NCBI GenBank assembly: GCA_964544695.1
Contig: CAZJDB010000101.1
Coordinates: forward strand, 1 to 10,149
From: Dinghuibacter sp964544695
GTDB lineage: Bacteria; Bacteroidota; Bacteroidia; Chitinophagales; Chitinophagaceae
Direction of reading: 5' to 3'
DNA length: 10,149 bases
Shown one piece after another: positions 1 to 6,420 of this stretch. The notes under the pieces are model-generated. The model was given only the letters and a program-made list of their open reading frames with translations. It did not search any database and was not told the origin of the DNA. Each line of letters opens with the position of its first letter. The first letter of the stretch is position 1. The position numbers were made by a program, and so were the translations under genes.

Positions 1-717
1 CTGAGCATCACCCAGGAAGCCCTTTCCCTGATCGAATCGGATTTAGGCATGCGGGACCGAAAGTCCACCGTCTTGTTCCAGCCGCACTGGCATAAGGGGG
101 TGGTGGGGATCGTGGCCTCCCGCCTCATCGAACGCTATTACCGTCCTACCATCGTCCTGACCGAATCCGGAGGGGTCATAGCGGGTTCAGCCCGGAGCGT
201 AAGCGGGTTCAATGTTTACGAAGCCGTTCATCGCTGCAAAGACCTGCTCATCGGCTACGGGGGGCACTTCTATGCGGCCGGTCTGACCATGGCCCCGGAA
301 AATTTCCAGGCCTTCTCGGACCGTTTCGAATCCGTGGTGGCCGGTTCCATCACGGATGATATGCTGGTCCCCCAACTCGGCATAGACGTGGAAGTGCGCT
401 TTTCAGATTTGCTGCCCTCTTTTTACAATGTCTTGCGTCAAATGGAACCCTTCGGTCCCGAGAACATGCGTCCGCTGTTCCTGGTTACCCGGGTGGTGGA
501 TACCGGGTACAGCAGGATCGTCAAGGAGGAACATATCCGTTTTGTGTTGCGCCAGGGGGACACCGTATTCACGGGGATCGGTTTCAACATGGCAGGGAAA
601 TTCCCCTTGCTGCAGGGCTCGTCCAAGGTGGACGTGGTATTCACCCTGGACGAAAATGAATGGAACGGGGAAAAGAACCTGCAACTGAAGGTGGTTGACC
701 TGCGACATTCGGTCTGA
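1..717 (+). CDS. recJ: Single-stranded-DNA-specific exonuclease RecJ, C-terminal part (5' end outside window)
   Basis: RecJ is a cytoplasmic 5'-3' exonuclease on single-stranded DNA, acting in recombination and mismatch or base-excision repair. The frame is open from base 1, so the start lies upstream; 238 codons are visible. RecJ proteins are usually about 560-580 residues, so roughly 330 N-terminal residues, including the DHH catalytic core, are missing. Visible first is the DHHA1 domain: FQPHWHKGVVGIVASRLIER, then the substrate-binding signature GYGGHFYAAG (bases about 259-288). Next comes the RecJ OB-fold domain with QMEPFGPENMRPLF (about 439-480) and a beta-rich end (FTLDENEWNGEKNLQLKVVDL). 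The first ATG in the window (base 49) is internal, not a start. The stop at 715-717 is followed by 74 bases without an obvious terminator before the sensor gene. The family call is firm from the GGH motif and the PFGxxN stretch. Confidence 0.93.
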   Translation: MSITQEALSLIESDLGMRDRKSTVLFQPHWHKGVVGIVASRLIERYYRPTIVLTESGGVIAGSARSVSGFNVYEAVHRCKDLLIGYGGHFYAAGLTMAPENFQAFSDRFESVVAGSITDDMLVPQLGIDVEVRFSDLLPSFYNVLRQMEPFGPENMRPLFLVTRVVDTGYSRIVKEEHIRFVLRQGDTVFTGIGFNMAGKFPLLQGSSKVDVVFTLDENEWNGEKNLQLKVVDLRHSV

Positions 718-791
718 TTCACATAATTTACCCCCGGATACTCATATAGCCTTTTCCTGGCCGGGCGGCCGGGATAATTTGGGGTAAAACA

Positions 792-1667
792 ATGCCCATG
801 CGAAAAACATTCGTTTTATTATTGCTCCTTCTTGGGTACGTGGCCCATGCACAGACCCCAAATCGCACTCCCGCTAAGATCGAGGAGGATAAGAAAGCAG
901 CTGAGGAATACAAGAAGCTATATCCTGAATGGTACCGATTCAACCGGATGCCCCTTATCCTGCAAGATGGGAGCGCCTACATCCACGGTTGGGTCTCCGG
1001 CCTATGGGTTCAGGACAATCACTTCGTGGATTCCGTCCACAGCAACTTCCACGTCGACATGCCGGATACCACTACGTTTACCCCCTATTCAGCCATTTCC
1101 CTGGGAGGGCCGAAGACGCGCATCTACTTTATGAAGGATTTGTATATGCAAACGGATTCTGATGCCAAGGGGAGTATTACGCCCACCGATTCGGCTGGTT
1201 GGCTGAAGGACTCCATCGATTTTTTTGCGGGCAAATGGCCCCATGCCATGGGATTCGCGTTTGGAAAACATGTCGGGGCAGCAGTAAATGTCACGTATTA
1301 CATTCGCCTTACACTGAACGGGAATATCCTGTACGATTGGAAGAAATTAGACGACCTGCCTTCGGTGTTTTGCAAGGGTGTCGATTCCAGTCGTATGCGG
1401 GGTAAATACCATGAAATGTTCACCAACCTTTCCTACGGTTATGCTTACCTCATTTGCGATACCACCCTTGGCCTTCACGACCAACTGCTCATCGAAGTCA
1501 AGGAAAGCCGGCAGAACTGGATGATCGATAGGTATAACATTACCCGCACAGCGGCTACACCTCAGGCATCGGCCATCCGGGTGACGGGGGAAACGTCCGG
1601 CGTCCTCATTCCTCCCTTGGAAAAAAAAACTTCAGGCTTGGCCCCGGAGAGCGTGACTTCACGCTGA
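792..1667 (+). CDS. Periplasmic sensor half of a LytS-type histidine kinase (reading frame broken at an A9 run)
   Basis: This 291-codon frame starts with a signal peptide or N-terminal membrane anchor (MRKTFVLLLLLLGYVAHAQ), followed by a hydrophilic, aromatic-rich region of about 250 residues with no motif I recognise. ATG at 792 and ATG at 798 are both possible starts; they differ by two residues. After Glu277-Lys-Lys, inside nine A's at 1621-1629, the frame runs into only 12 more codons (TSGLAPESVTSR) and stops at 1665-1667. The -1 frame continues directly into a juxtamembrane beta domain and a kinase core, so this piece reads as the sensor half of one 591-residue protein. As written, it would yield a secreted or anchored sensor domain without a kinase. 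The ligand cannot be told from the sequence. Alternatives are a pseudogene caused by a one-base deletion, a homopolymer sequencing error, or programmed slippage. Confidence 0.75.
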   Translation: MPMRKTFVLLLLLLGYVAHAQTPNRTPAKIEEDKKAAEEYKKLYPEWYRFNRMPLILQDGSAYIHGWVSGLWVQDNHFVDSVHSNFHVDMPDTTTFTPYSAISLGGPKTRIYFMKDLYMQTDSDAKGSITPTDSAGWLKDSIDFFAGKWPHAMGFAFGKHVGAAVNVTYYIRLTLNGNILYDWKKLDDLPSVFCKGVDSSRMRGKYHEMFTNLSYGYAYLICDTTLGLHDQLLIEVKESRQNWMIDRYNITRTAATPQASAIRVTGETSGVLIPPLEKKTSGLAPESVTSR

Positions 1668-1669
1668 AG
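1620..1669 (+). other. Slippery A9 run with downstream inverted repeats at the kinase frame break
   Basis: Nine consecutive A's (1621-1629) are read in the upstream frame as GAA AAA AAA ACT. This contains the -1 slippery heptamer A AAA AAA (1622-1628). A -1 slip gives AAC from base 1628 and joins the sensor frame to the kinase frame. Downstream lie two inverted repeats: GCGTG (1651-1655) with CACGC (1660-1664), loop ACTT, and CTTCAG (1630-1635) with CTGAAG (1664-1669). They share base 1664, so they compete or stack only in part. The upstream-frame stop TGA is at 1665-1667, just past the hairpin. The hairpin lies 22 bases from the heptamer, further than usual for a ribosomal frameshift stimulator (5-9 bases), so RNA polymerase slippage on A9 is at least as likely if the site is functional. 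A simple lost A, or a sequencing error, would look the same. Confidence 0.5.
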
Positions 1670-2566
1670 GTTCTACCCATCAAGGGTGTCAACCTCTCCG
1701 ACATCGAATACCTGTTCCAGGCGGTAGGTGGAAAAGATACGGTTTGGCGGACGTTCCCCGGGGATACGTCCGCCTATCCTTTTCACGCCGCTCACGCAAC
1801 GGCTTACGATTTGTCGCTTCGCTATTCCTTCCAGCCTGAAACGGTCGATCATTATACCGTTGTCATAGCTCCATACTGGTGGGATACAACCTGGTTCAAG
1901 GTCACACTCGGGGTTGGCGTGCCGGTGGCCCTGGCGCTCCTCGCCTTTATCAATTACCGCAATCGTAAACGAAGTCAGATGTCCGTGGCCACGCAGGCAC
2001 TCCGTTCGGTTCAGGCCCAGCTCAACCCCCATTTCATCTTCAACGCCCTGACCTCGATCCAGGGCCTGATCAATACGGGGGATATAGATGGAGCCAATGC
2101 CTACCTCTCTGCTTTCAGTGTCATGATGCGCAATACCCTCGAGGACCAGGAACACCTCAACAATCGCCTGGGGGCCGAACTGGATTCCATGGAAACCTAC
2201 CTCAACCTTGAACAGCTTCGCTTTCATTTCCAATATTCGGTGCGGGTGGAACCGGGACTGAACCCGAATGCCATCGAAATTCCCCGCCTCCTCTTGCAAC
2301 CAATTATTGAAAATGCCGTTCGGCACGGCGTATCGGGTCTCCGGGAAGAGGGCCTGATTCGCGTTTCGGCGTTTGCCCGTTCGCCCGATTTATTGATAAC
2401 CATCCAGGACAATGGACCCGGGTTTGTCTCGCTGGGGACGGGTCACGGATTGCGCCTGACCGAAGACCGCATCCTTCTGCTGAACCGCCTGAATCCCCAG
2501 AACCCCATCCACCTAAGCCGTGAGGGCAGTACGCTTACCTTTACATTTGTCAAATGGTTGATTTGA
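1628..2566 (+). CDS. Sensor histidine kinase, LytS/YehU type (membrane segment, His_kinase and HATPase domains); start lies in the upstream frame
   Basis: This is the autophosphorylating half of a membrane sensor kinase partnered with the LytTR regulator that follows. Joined to the upstream frame by a -1 shift, it gives a 591-residue protein. In composite numbering there is a beta-rich juxtamembrane region (about 280-365) ending in APYWWDTTWFK, similar to the end of Y_Y_Y-type sensor domains. A transmembrane helix follows (about 369-388, VTLGVGVPVALALLAFI), then the His_kinase motif QLNPHFIFNAL with phospho-accepting His414. The N box is LLQPIIENAVRHG (Asn508), the first G box is IQDNGPGF and the second is GTGHGLRL. 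Read alone, the frame has no good start: the only options are TTG at 1811, inside the extracytoplasmic region, and ATG at 1979, after the membrane helix. This is strong evidence that it depends on the upstream frame. The stop overlaps the regulator start by 13 bases, suggesting translational coupling. Confidence 0.85.
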   Translation, partial: NFRLGPGERDFTLKVLPIKGVNLSDIEYLFQAVGGKDTVWRTFPGDTSAYPFHAAHATAYDLSLRYSFQPETVDHYTVVIAPYWWDTTWFKVTLGVGVPVALALLAFINYRNRKRSQMSVATQALRSVQAQLNPHFIFNALTSIQGLINTGDIDGANAYLSAFSVMMRNTLEDQEHLNNRLGAELDSMETYLNLEQLRFHFQYSVRVEPGLNPNAIEIPRLLLQPIIENAVRHGVSGLREEGLIRVSAFARSPDLLITIQDNGPGFVSLGTGHGLRLTEDRILLLNRLNPQNPIHLSREGSTLTFTFVKWLI

Positions 2567-3312
2567 TCCGGGCCGTCATCGTGGACGACGAACCCAATAA
2601 CGTAGCGAACCTGGTCCAGCTCCTGGGTAAACATTGTCCCCAGGTGGTGGTGGCTGGTAGCACTTATGACGTTTCATCCGCCAGGGAGTTGATCCTCTCC
2701 GAAAAACCCGACCTGGTATTCCTGGATATTTCAATGCCCGGACAAACGGGTTTCGACCTGTTACGCAGCATCCCGGCTCCCGACTTCGACGTTATTTTCG
2801 TCACCGCCTTCAACCAATACGGAATCCAGGCTGTCAAGTTCTCCGCACTGGACTATATCCTCAAACCCATCGACATCCGCGAACTTCGGGAAGCCGTGGC
2901 CAAAGCTCTGGAACGCCAGAACCTTCGTCAGAAGAACGGGCAACTTGAAAATCTGCTTTCGCTGTTGAAACACCGTCAGGAAAAGGAAGAGCACCGTATA
3001 GCGCTGCCCGGCTCCAGGGAAACGCGCTTCGTCCATCCGGCCCAGATCGTCCGCTGCGAAGCCTCCAATAACTACACCCACTTTTTTCTTTCAGGAAATG
3101 AAAAATGGGTGGTCTCAAGGCCCATATTCGAATACGAAGAACTCCTCGGGGAATATGGATTCCTCCGCTGCCATCAATCTCACCTGGTCAACCGGAAATT
3201 CATCCGGAGCTGGGTCAAGGAGGATGGGGGTTGCCTCCTAATGGAGGATGGGGCGCTTATTCCGATTTCCCGCCAAAAAAGAGAGCTTGTGCGCCAGGCG
3301 TTACGGCACTGA
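2554..3312 (+). CDS. LytTR-family response regulator (LytR/AlgR type)
   Basis: A 252-residue DNA-binding response regulator, presumed to receive phosphate from the adjoining kinase. The receiver domain (about 5-120) shows the acidic pair D11-D12 in VIVDDEP, phospho-acceptor Asp58 in LVFLDISMPG, Thr84 in FVTAF and Lys104 in ILKPID. A charged linker (about 120-145, rich in Q, K, R and E) leads to the LytTR domain (about 148-250), with EASNNYTHFFL, FLRCHQSHLVNRKFI and PISRQKRELV. LytTR domains bind DNA through a beta fold rather than a helix-turn-helix. The ATG at 2554 overlaps the last 13 bases of the kinase gene in another frame and places the receiver start at the normal distance, so the start is well supported. 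No target gene or LytTR binding site can be assigned from the window. The gene ends 33 bases from the convergent htpG end. Confidence 0.95.
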   Translation: MVDLIRAVIVDDEPNNVANLVQLLGKHCPQVVVAGSTYDVSSARELILSEKPDLVFLDISMPGQTGFDLLRSIPAPDFDVIFVTAFNQYGIQAVKFSALDYILKPIDIRELREAVAKALERQNLRQKNGQLENLLSLLKHRQEKEEHRIALPGSRETRFVHPAQIVRCEASNNYTHFFLSGNEKWVVSRPIFEYEELLGEYGFLRCHQSHLVNRKFIRSWVKEDGGCLLMEDGALIPISRQKRELVRQALRH

Positions 3313-3323
3313 CGGCGCGGAAG

Positions 3324-3341
3324 CGCGGGCCGAAGGCCGCG
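3324..3341. terminator. GC-rich hairpin between convergent genes, possible shared terminator
   Basis: The 33-base gap between the regulator stop and the htpG stop holds CGCGG-G-CC, loop GAA, GG-CCGCG. This is a seven-pair stem with a single bulged G. It sits where a bidirectional terminator would be expected, but neither side has a T tract, so it is not a textbook intrinsic terminator. The structure is seen in the sequence; the function is inferred from position. Confidence 0.35.
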
Positions 3342-3345
3342 AAGT

Positions 3346-5202
3346 TCAAGGCTCCAGGATGATCCGGCTTTTCTTTTCCCCGCTCATCAATTCCACACTT
3401 CGGTTAATAAAGGCCGTCAGGTCATTTCCCTTGAGGAGGCCCTGGGACAGTAAGGCCAGGTCAGCCAGGTTCCTGAGTTCCTTCCCCCGGTGATCTTCGT
3501 TCTTATCGTCCAATATTTTTTGGAAAATGGGGTGGTTCCCATTCACGGTCAGGGTGACTTCATCGGGCATCTTGGCATAAAAACTGCTCATTCCGCCTCC
3601 GTTGACCGCGGCCATATCCTTCATCCTGCGCATAAATTCGGGACGTGTAGCCACTACGGGTGGGGTTTCGGGGCTGAGTCCCCGGATGTCTACGGTGATG
3701 TGGGAATCGGGCAATTGCCCCGCGAACCATTCTTTCAACTGGGTCTCCTGGTCTTTAGAAAGCAAACTTTCGGTGTGATCCTGGGGGTCGATCAGGTTAT
3801 CCACAATATCGGCGTCCACGCGTGTGAACTGCACATTCTCCCACTTCATTTCCATATTGTTGATGAAGGCTGCGTCCACCAGGGTTTCCAATTTGACGAC
3901 AATGAATCCCTTGACCCGGGCGGCCTGGATAAAAGCGTCCTGGTGGATGGGATCGGTCGTGTAGAGGATGACGTTTTTTCCCGCCTTGTTTTTTTGCAGG
4001 GCTTCGGTCTGCTGCTTGTATTCTTCCAGGGTATAAAAGGTGCCTCCCCTGGAATCTTCCATGATCAGGTATTCCTGAGATTTTTCCAGGAATTTCTCGT
4101 CCGTCATCATTCCGTACTTGACGAACAACCCGATGGAATCCCATTTCGATTCGTATTCCTTCCGGTCCGTCCGGAACAGTTCACCCAGCCGGTCGGCCAC
4201 CTTCCTGGTGATGTAGGAATTGATCTTACGCACGTTGGGGTCTCCCTGCAGGTAGCTGCGACTCACGTTCAGGGGAATATCCGGGGAGTCGATTACGCCA
4301 TGCAGGAGCATCATGAACTCGGGGACGATGTCCTTTACTTCATCGGTGACAAAGACCTGGTTGCTGTACAATTGAATCTTATCTTTCTGGACCTCATAGC
4401 TATGTTGGATCTTGGGGAAGTACAGGATACCCGTCAGGTGAAAGGGGTAGTCTACGTTCAGGTGGATCCAGAACAGGGGCGGTTCGTTGTAGGGATAAAG
4501 CTCCTTATAGAATTGACGGTAGTCCTCCGGGGTCAGTTCCGAAGGCTTTTTGGTCCAGGTGGGATTGGTATTGTTGATTTGCTTGCCCTCGAACCAGATG
4601 GGCACGGGAAGGAAACGGCAAAAACGCTCCAGGATCCGGCGGATTCGATCGGGTTCCAGGAATTCCAGACTCTCTTCGTTGAGGTGCAGGATCACATCCG
4701 TCCCACGCTCTTCCTTATCGGTGGCCGTTTCAAGGGAATACTCGGGGCTGCCGTCGCAAATCCATTGTACCCCCCCGGCGTCTTCCAGATAGCTTTTGGT
4801 CCTTACGATGACCTGGTCGCTGACCATGAAAGCACTGTAAAATCCCAGGCCGAAATGGCCGATGATGTTCGCTTCATCCTGCCCCTTGTATTTGCTCAGG
4901 AACTCTTCTGCTCCAGAGAAAGCAACCTGGTTCAGGTATTTGTCCACTTCCCCGGCAGTCATGCCAACCCCCTTATCTGACAGGGTGAGGGTTTTCTTTT
5001 CGGGATCGAGGACAACGTCTATGCGCAGGTCACCCAGGTCGCCCTTGACCTCCCCGAGGGAGGAAAGCGTTTTCAGCTTTTGGGTGGCGTCCACCGCGTT
5101 GCTGACCAATTCGCGCAGAAATATATCGTGGTCACTGTACAAAAACTTTTTAATGATAGGGAAGATGTTTTCCGTTTGTACGCGGATGCTGCCTTTTTGC
5201 AT
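3346..5202 (-). CDS. htpG: Molecular chaperone HtpG (bacterial Hsp90)
   Basis: HtpG is the cytosolic ATP-driven dimeric Hsp90 chaperone that remodels client proteins, often with the DnaK system. At 618 residues it is near the usual bacterial length (E. coli about 624). The N-terminal GHKL ATPase domain shows FLRELVSNAVDAT (Glu31, Asn35, Asp38), SDKGVGM (Asp76, Gly78, Gly80), IGHFGLGFYSAFMV (about 114-127) and RGTDVILHL with Thr168. The middle domain includes PLNVSRSYLQ, in which the common Glu after the Arg is Ser; I recall this form from Bacteroidota HtpG. The C-terminal dimerisation part ends in GLLKGNDLTAFINRSVELM. There is no eukaryote-like charged linker or MEEVD tail. The ATG at 5202 (MQKGSIRVQTE) fits family N-termini. 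The gene is divergent from a T9SS-sorted protein and convergent to the LytTR regulator. Its upstream region holds an unusual repeat array. Confidence 0.98.
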   Translation of the reverse strand: MQKGSIRVQTENIFPIIKKFLYSDHDIFLRELVSNAVDATQKLKTLSSLGEVKGDLGDLRIDVVLDPEKKTLTLSDKGVGMTAGEVDKYLNQVAFSGAEEFLSKYKGQDEANIIGHFGLGFYSAFMVSDQVIVRTKSYLEDAGGVQWICDGSPEYSLETATDKEERGTDVILHLNEESLEFLEPDRIRRILERFCRFLPVPIWFEGKQINNTNPTWTKKPSELTPEDYRQFYKELYPYNEPPLFWIHLNVDYPFHLTGILYFPKIQHSYEVQKDKIQLYSNQVFVTDEVKDIVPEFMMLLHGVIDSPDIPLNVSRSYLQGDPNVRKINSYITRKVADRLGELFRTDRKEYESKWDSIGLFVKYGMMTDEKFLEKSQEYLIMEDSRGGTFYTLEEYKQQTEALQKNKAGKNVILYTTDPIHQDAFIQAARVKGFIVVKLETLVDAAFINNMEMKWENVQFTRVDADIVDNLIDPQDHTESLLSKDQETQLKEWFAGQLPDSHITVDIRGLSPETPPVVATRPEFMRRMKDMAAVNGGGMSSFYAKMPDEVTLTVNGNHPIFQKILDDKNEDHRGKELRNLADLALLSQGLLKGNDLTAFINRSVELMSGEKKSRIILEP

Positions 5203-5228
5203 GGTCGAATTCGATTTTGGTGACTACC

Positions 5229-5269
5229 GACAAACAGGATGCCATTGCTGACACCCTGACAGGATGACA
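5229..5269 (-). promoter_or_regulatory. htpG upstream control region: three TGTCA boxes at 8-bp spacing plus a -24/-12-like element
   Basis: Read on the minus strand toward htpG, TGTCA occurs at 5269-5265, 5261-5257 and 5253-5249, exactly 8 bp apart. It is followed by TGGCATCCTGTTTGTC (5244-5229). That element resembles a sigma-54 promoter: GG, then ten bases, then GT where the consensus has GC. It ends 26 bases before the htpG ATG. The repeats and spacing are seen directly. A role in htpG control, such as a stress-regulator site, is inference from position and from the tendency of Hsp90 genes to be stress-controlled. A primary-sigma promoter elsewhere in the gap is not excluded. Confidence 0.45.
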
Positions 5270-5303
5270 AGCCCCGTTTGGCTCAGTTTTTGTGCCCCTC
5301 TTG

Positions 5304-5318
5304 TAGTAGAAACTACTA
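5304..5318. repeat. Perfect 6-bp inverted repeat upstream of the T9SS-sorted protein gene
   Basis: TAGTAG (5304-5309), AAA, then CTACTA (5313-5318) form a perfect dyad. It lies 12 bases before the preferred ATG at 5330. It could be an operator or a small leader hairpin; nothing else in the window shares it. The symmetry is seen, any function is inferred. Confidence 0.35.
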
Positions 5319-5329
5319 AATCTGTACCT

Positions 5330-6016
5330 ATGTTTTGCCACAAATTGTTCTTCCGTACACGCCGTGTATGCATCACGGCCATTCCCCAACTATTATTTTA
5401 TAGTGTAATCAGCGCCCAGGTTTCGGTGCCTTCCGGTAGCGACGTCCCCCGCGTAGAACCCATGAACGTGCCGTTGGCCATTACCTGGCTGACTTTCAAG
5501 GCCGAAGCCTCGGGGCCCCTGGTCGACTTGAACTGGAGCATCGGCACGGATGGCCTTCTCGGCTCTTTCAGTATAGAAAGGTCCACCGACGGTCAGACGT
5601 GGTCAGTGATTGGATCCGTGCCCACGATCCCTGGCAAACTGGCACAATTGTATGCCTACCAGGATTCCCTGCCCCTCAATGGGGTCAGCTATTACCGCCT
5701 GGAACACATGGCGGCCGGGGATACCCCCCAGGTTTCCGTGGTAGAGCCCGTTACCGTGACCCAATCCATGTGGTATCTGGTCCATCCCAACCCTGTGCGA
5801 GGCCAGGTCCATCTTTCTCTGCTGGCGCCGAAAAACCACCACCTGTCGCTATTGTTGCTGACCCCCGAAGGAACTGCCTTGAAACGCGAGGAGTGGTCAT
5901 TAACGTCCGCAGAGCAAAGCGTGGATATGGACATATCAGGGGTACCCACCGGGTTGTACTTTTTGGACATTGTGGATGAGCGCGGGTCTCACCCCCAAAA
6001 AATTGCCATCCTGTAG
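5330..6016 (+). CDS. Secreted protein with type IX secretion (type A) C-terminal sorting domain
   Basis: A 228-residue exported protein of unknown role. From ATG 5330 the N-terminus is a plausible signal peptide: basic HKLFFRTRR, hydrophobic VCITAIPQLLFYSVIS, and a likely cut near SAQ-V (about residue 30). An in-frame ATG at 5264 would add 22 residues, bury the signal peptide and overlap a TGACA repeat of the htpG control region, so I prefer 5330. Residues about 60-142 (LNWSIGTDGLLGSFSIERSTDG ... GVSYYRLE) look like the fibronectin-like beta domain common just before sorting tails. Residues about 147-228 form the sorting domain: VHPNPVRGQVHLSL, VDMDISGVPTGLYFLDIVD and final QKIAIL. Such tails direct export through the outer membrane by the Por/Gld machinery, usually followed by tail removal and surface attachment. 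There is no room for a catalytic domain. It is divergent from htpG, and its stop lies 20 bases before the rpsF -7 box. Confidence 0.85.
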   Translation: MFCHKLFFRTRRVCITAIPQLLFYSVISAQVSVPSGSDVPRVEPMNVPLAITWLTFKAEASGPLVDLNWSIGTDGLLGSFSIERSTDGQTWSVIGSVPTIPGKLAQLYAYQDSLPLNGVSYYRLEHMAAGDTPQVSVVEPVTVTQSMWYLVHPNPVRGQVHLSLLAPKNHHLSLLLLTPEGTALKREEWSLTSAEQSVDMDISGVPTGLYFLDIVDERGSHPQKIAIL

Positions 6017-6036
6017 GTATTTGTGTGGGAATTTGC

Positions 6037-6044
6037 TACCTTTG
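6037..6044 (+). promoter_or_regulatory. Bacteroidota-type -7 promoter element for the rpsF operon
   Basis: TACCTTTG matches the Bacteroidota primary-sigma -7 consensus TAnnTTTG at all fixed positions and lies 20 bases before the rpsF ATG at 6065. The expected -33 TTTG at about 19-21 bp upstream is not evident; the nearest TTTG (6020-6023) is only 13 bp away. Transcription would begin near 6050, leaving a leader of roughly 15 bases. Confidence 0.6.
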
Positions 6045-6064
6045 CAGCCCCAATCACATTAATT

Positions 6065-6418
6065 ATGCAGAATTACGAATTGATGGTGATCTTCACCCCT
6101 GTGCTTTCTGATGACGAATTCAAAGCCGTCCAGAAAAAGTACACGACGCTCGTTACTGAGAACGGCGGCGAGGTGGTTTCTGAAAACCCCTGGGGACTAA
6201 GATCGCTGGCGTTTCCGATCAAGAAAAAGACCACCGGTCTTTACTGGGTCACCGAATTTAAAGCGCCATCCGACTTCAATGAGAAGCTGAAAATTCAGCT
6301 CCTGCGTGACGAGCAGAGCATGCGTCACCTGATCATCAAGCTCGATAAGTACGCCGTCGAACACAACGAAAAAAGAAGGAACGGCGCATTTTCCACCCCT
6401 AAAGAAGTGGAGGCTTAA
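6065..6418 (+). CDS. rpsF: 30S ribosomal protein S6
   Basis: S6 binds the central domain of 16S rRNA with S18 in the 30S platform. The 117-residue product begins MQNYELMVIFTPVLSDDEF, the typical S6 start. It continues with GGEVVSENPWGLRSLAFPIKKKTTGLYWV, whose lysine- and aromatic-rich strand belongs to the S6 ferredoxin-like fold, and ends with LLRDEQSMRHLIIKLDKYA. An in-frame GTG at 6023 would add 14 residues, but those codons overlap the -7 promoter box at 6037-6044 and do not resemble S6, so ATG 6065 is chosen. It is the first gene of the rpsF-rpsR-rplI operon, with two bases between it and rpsR. Confidence 0.97.
   Translation: MQNYELMVIFTPVLSDDEFKAVQKKYTTLVTENGGEVVSENPWGLRSLAFPIKKKTTGLYWVTEFKAPSDFNEKLKIQLLRDEQSMRHLIIKLDKYAVEHNEKRRNGAFSTPKEVEA
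6409..6413 (+). promoter_or_regulatory. Shine-Dalgarno-like site for rpsR inside the end of rpsF
   Basis: GGAGG lies seven bases before the rpsR ATG at 6421, within the last codons of rpsF. A clear Shine-Dalgarno is uncommon in Bacteroidota and the other genes here lack one, so rpsR may recruit ribosomes efficiently on its own within the operon. Confidence 0.5.
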
Positions 6419-6420
6419 GC

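Noticed and set aside
1673..2326. A 217-codon minus-strand frame across the kinase
   Set aside because: Shadow of the kinase-coding frame, with no recognisable motif and no start signal.
3490..4980. A 496-codon open frame on the plus strand, antisense to htpG
   Set aside because: It lies wholly inside htpG in the opposite sense, resembles no family I know, and is explained by codon bias that leaves the complementary frame free of stops. HtpG is beyond doubt.
5205..5214. Perfect 10-bp palindrome TCGAATTCGA just before the htpG start
   Set aside because: Short enough to occur by chance and too close to the ATG to be a clear operator; no second copy was seen.
5287..5324. TTTTTG ... TAAATCTG as a Bacteroidota promoter for the T9SS-sorted protein
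   Set aside because: The gap of 24 bases is longer than the usual 19-21 and the -7 box has a mismatch in its TTTG part; it is not strong enough to list as a promoter.
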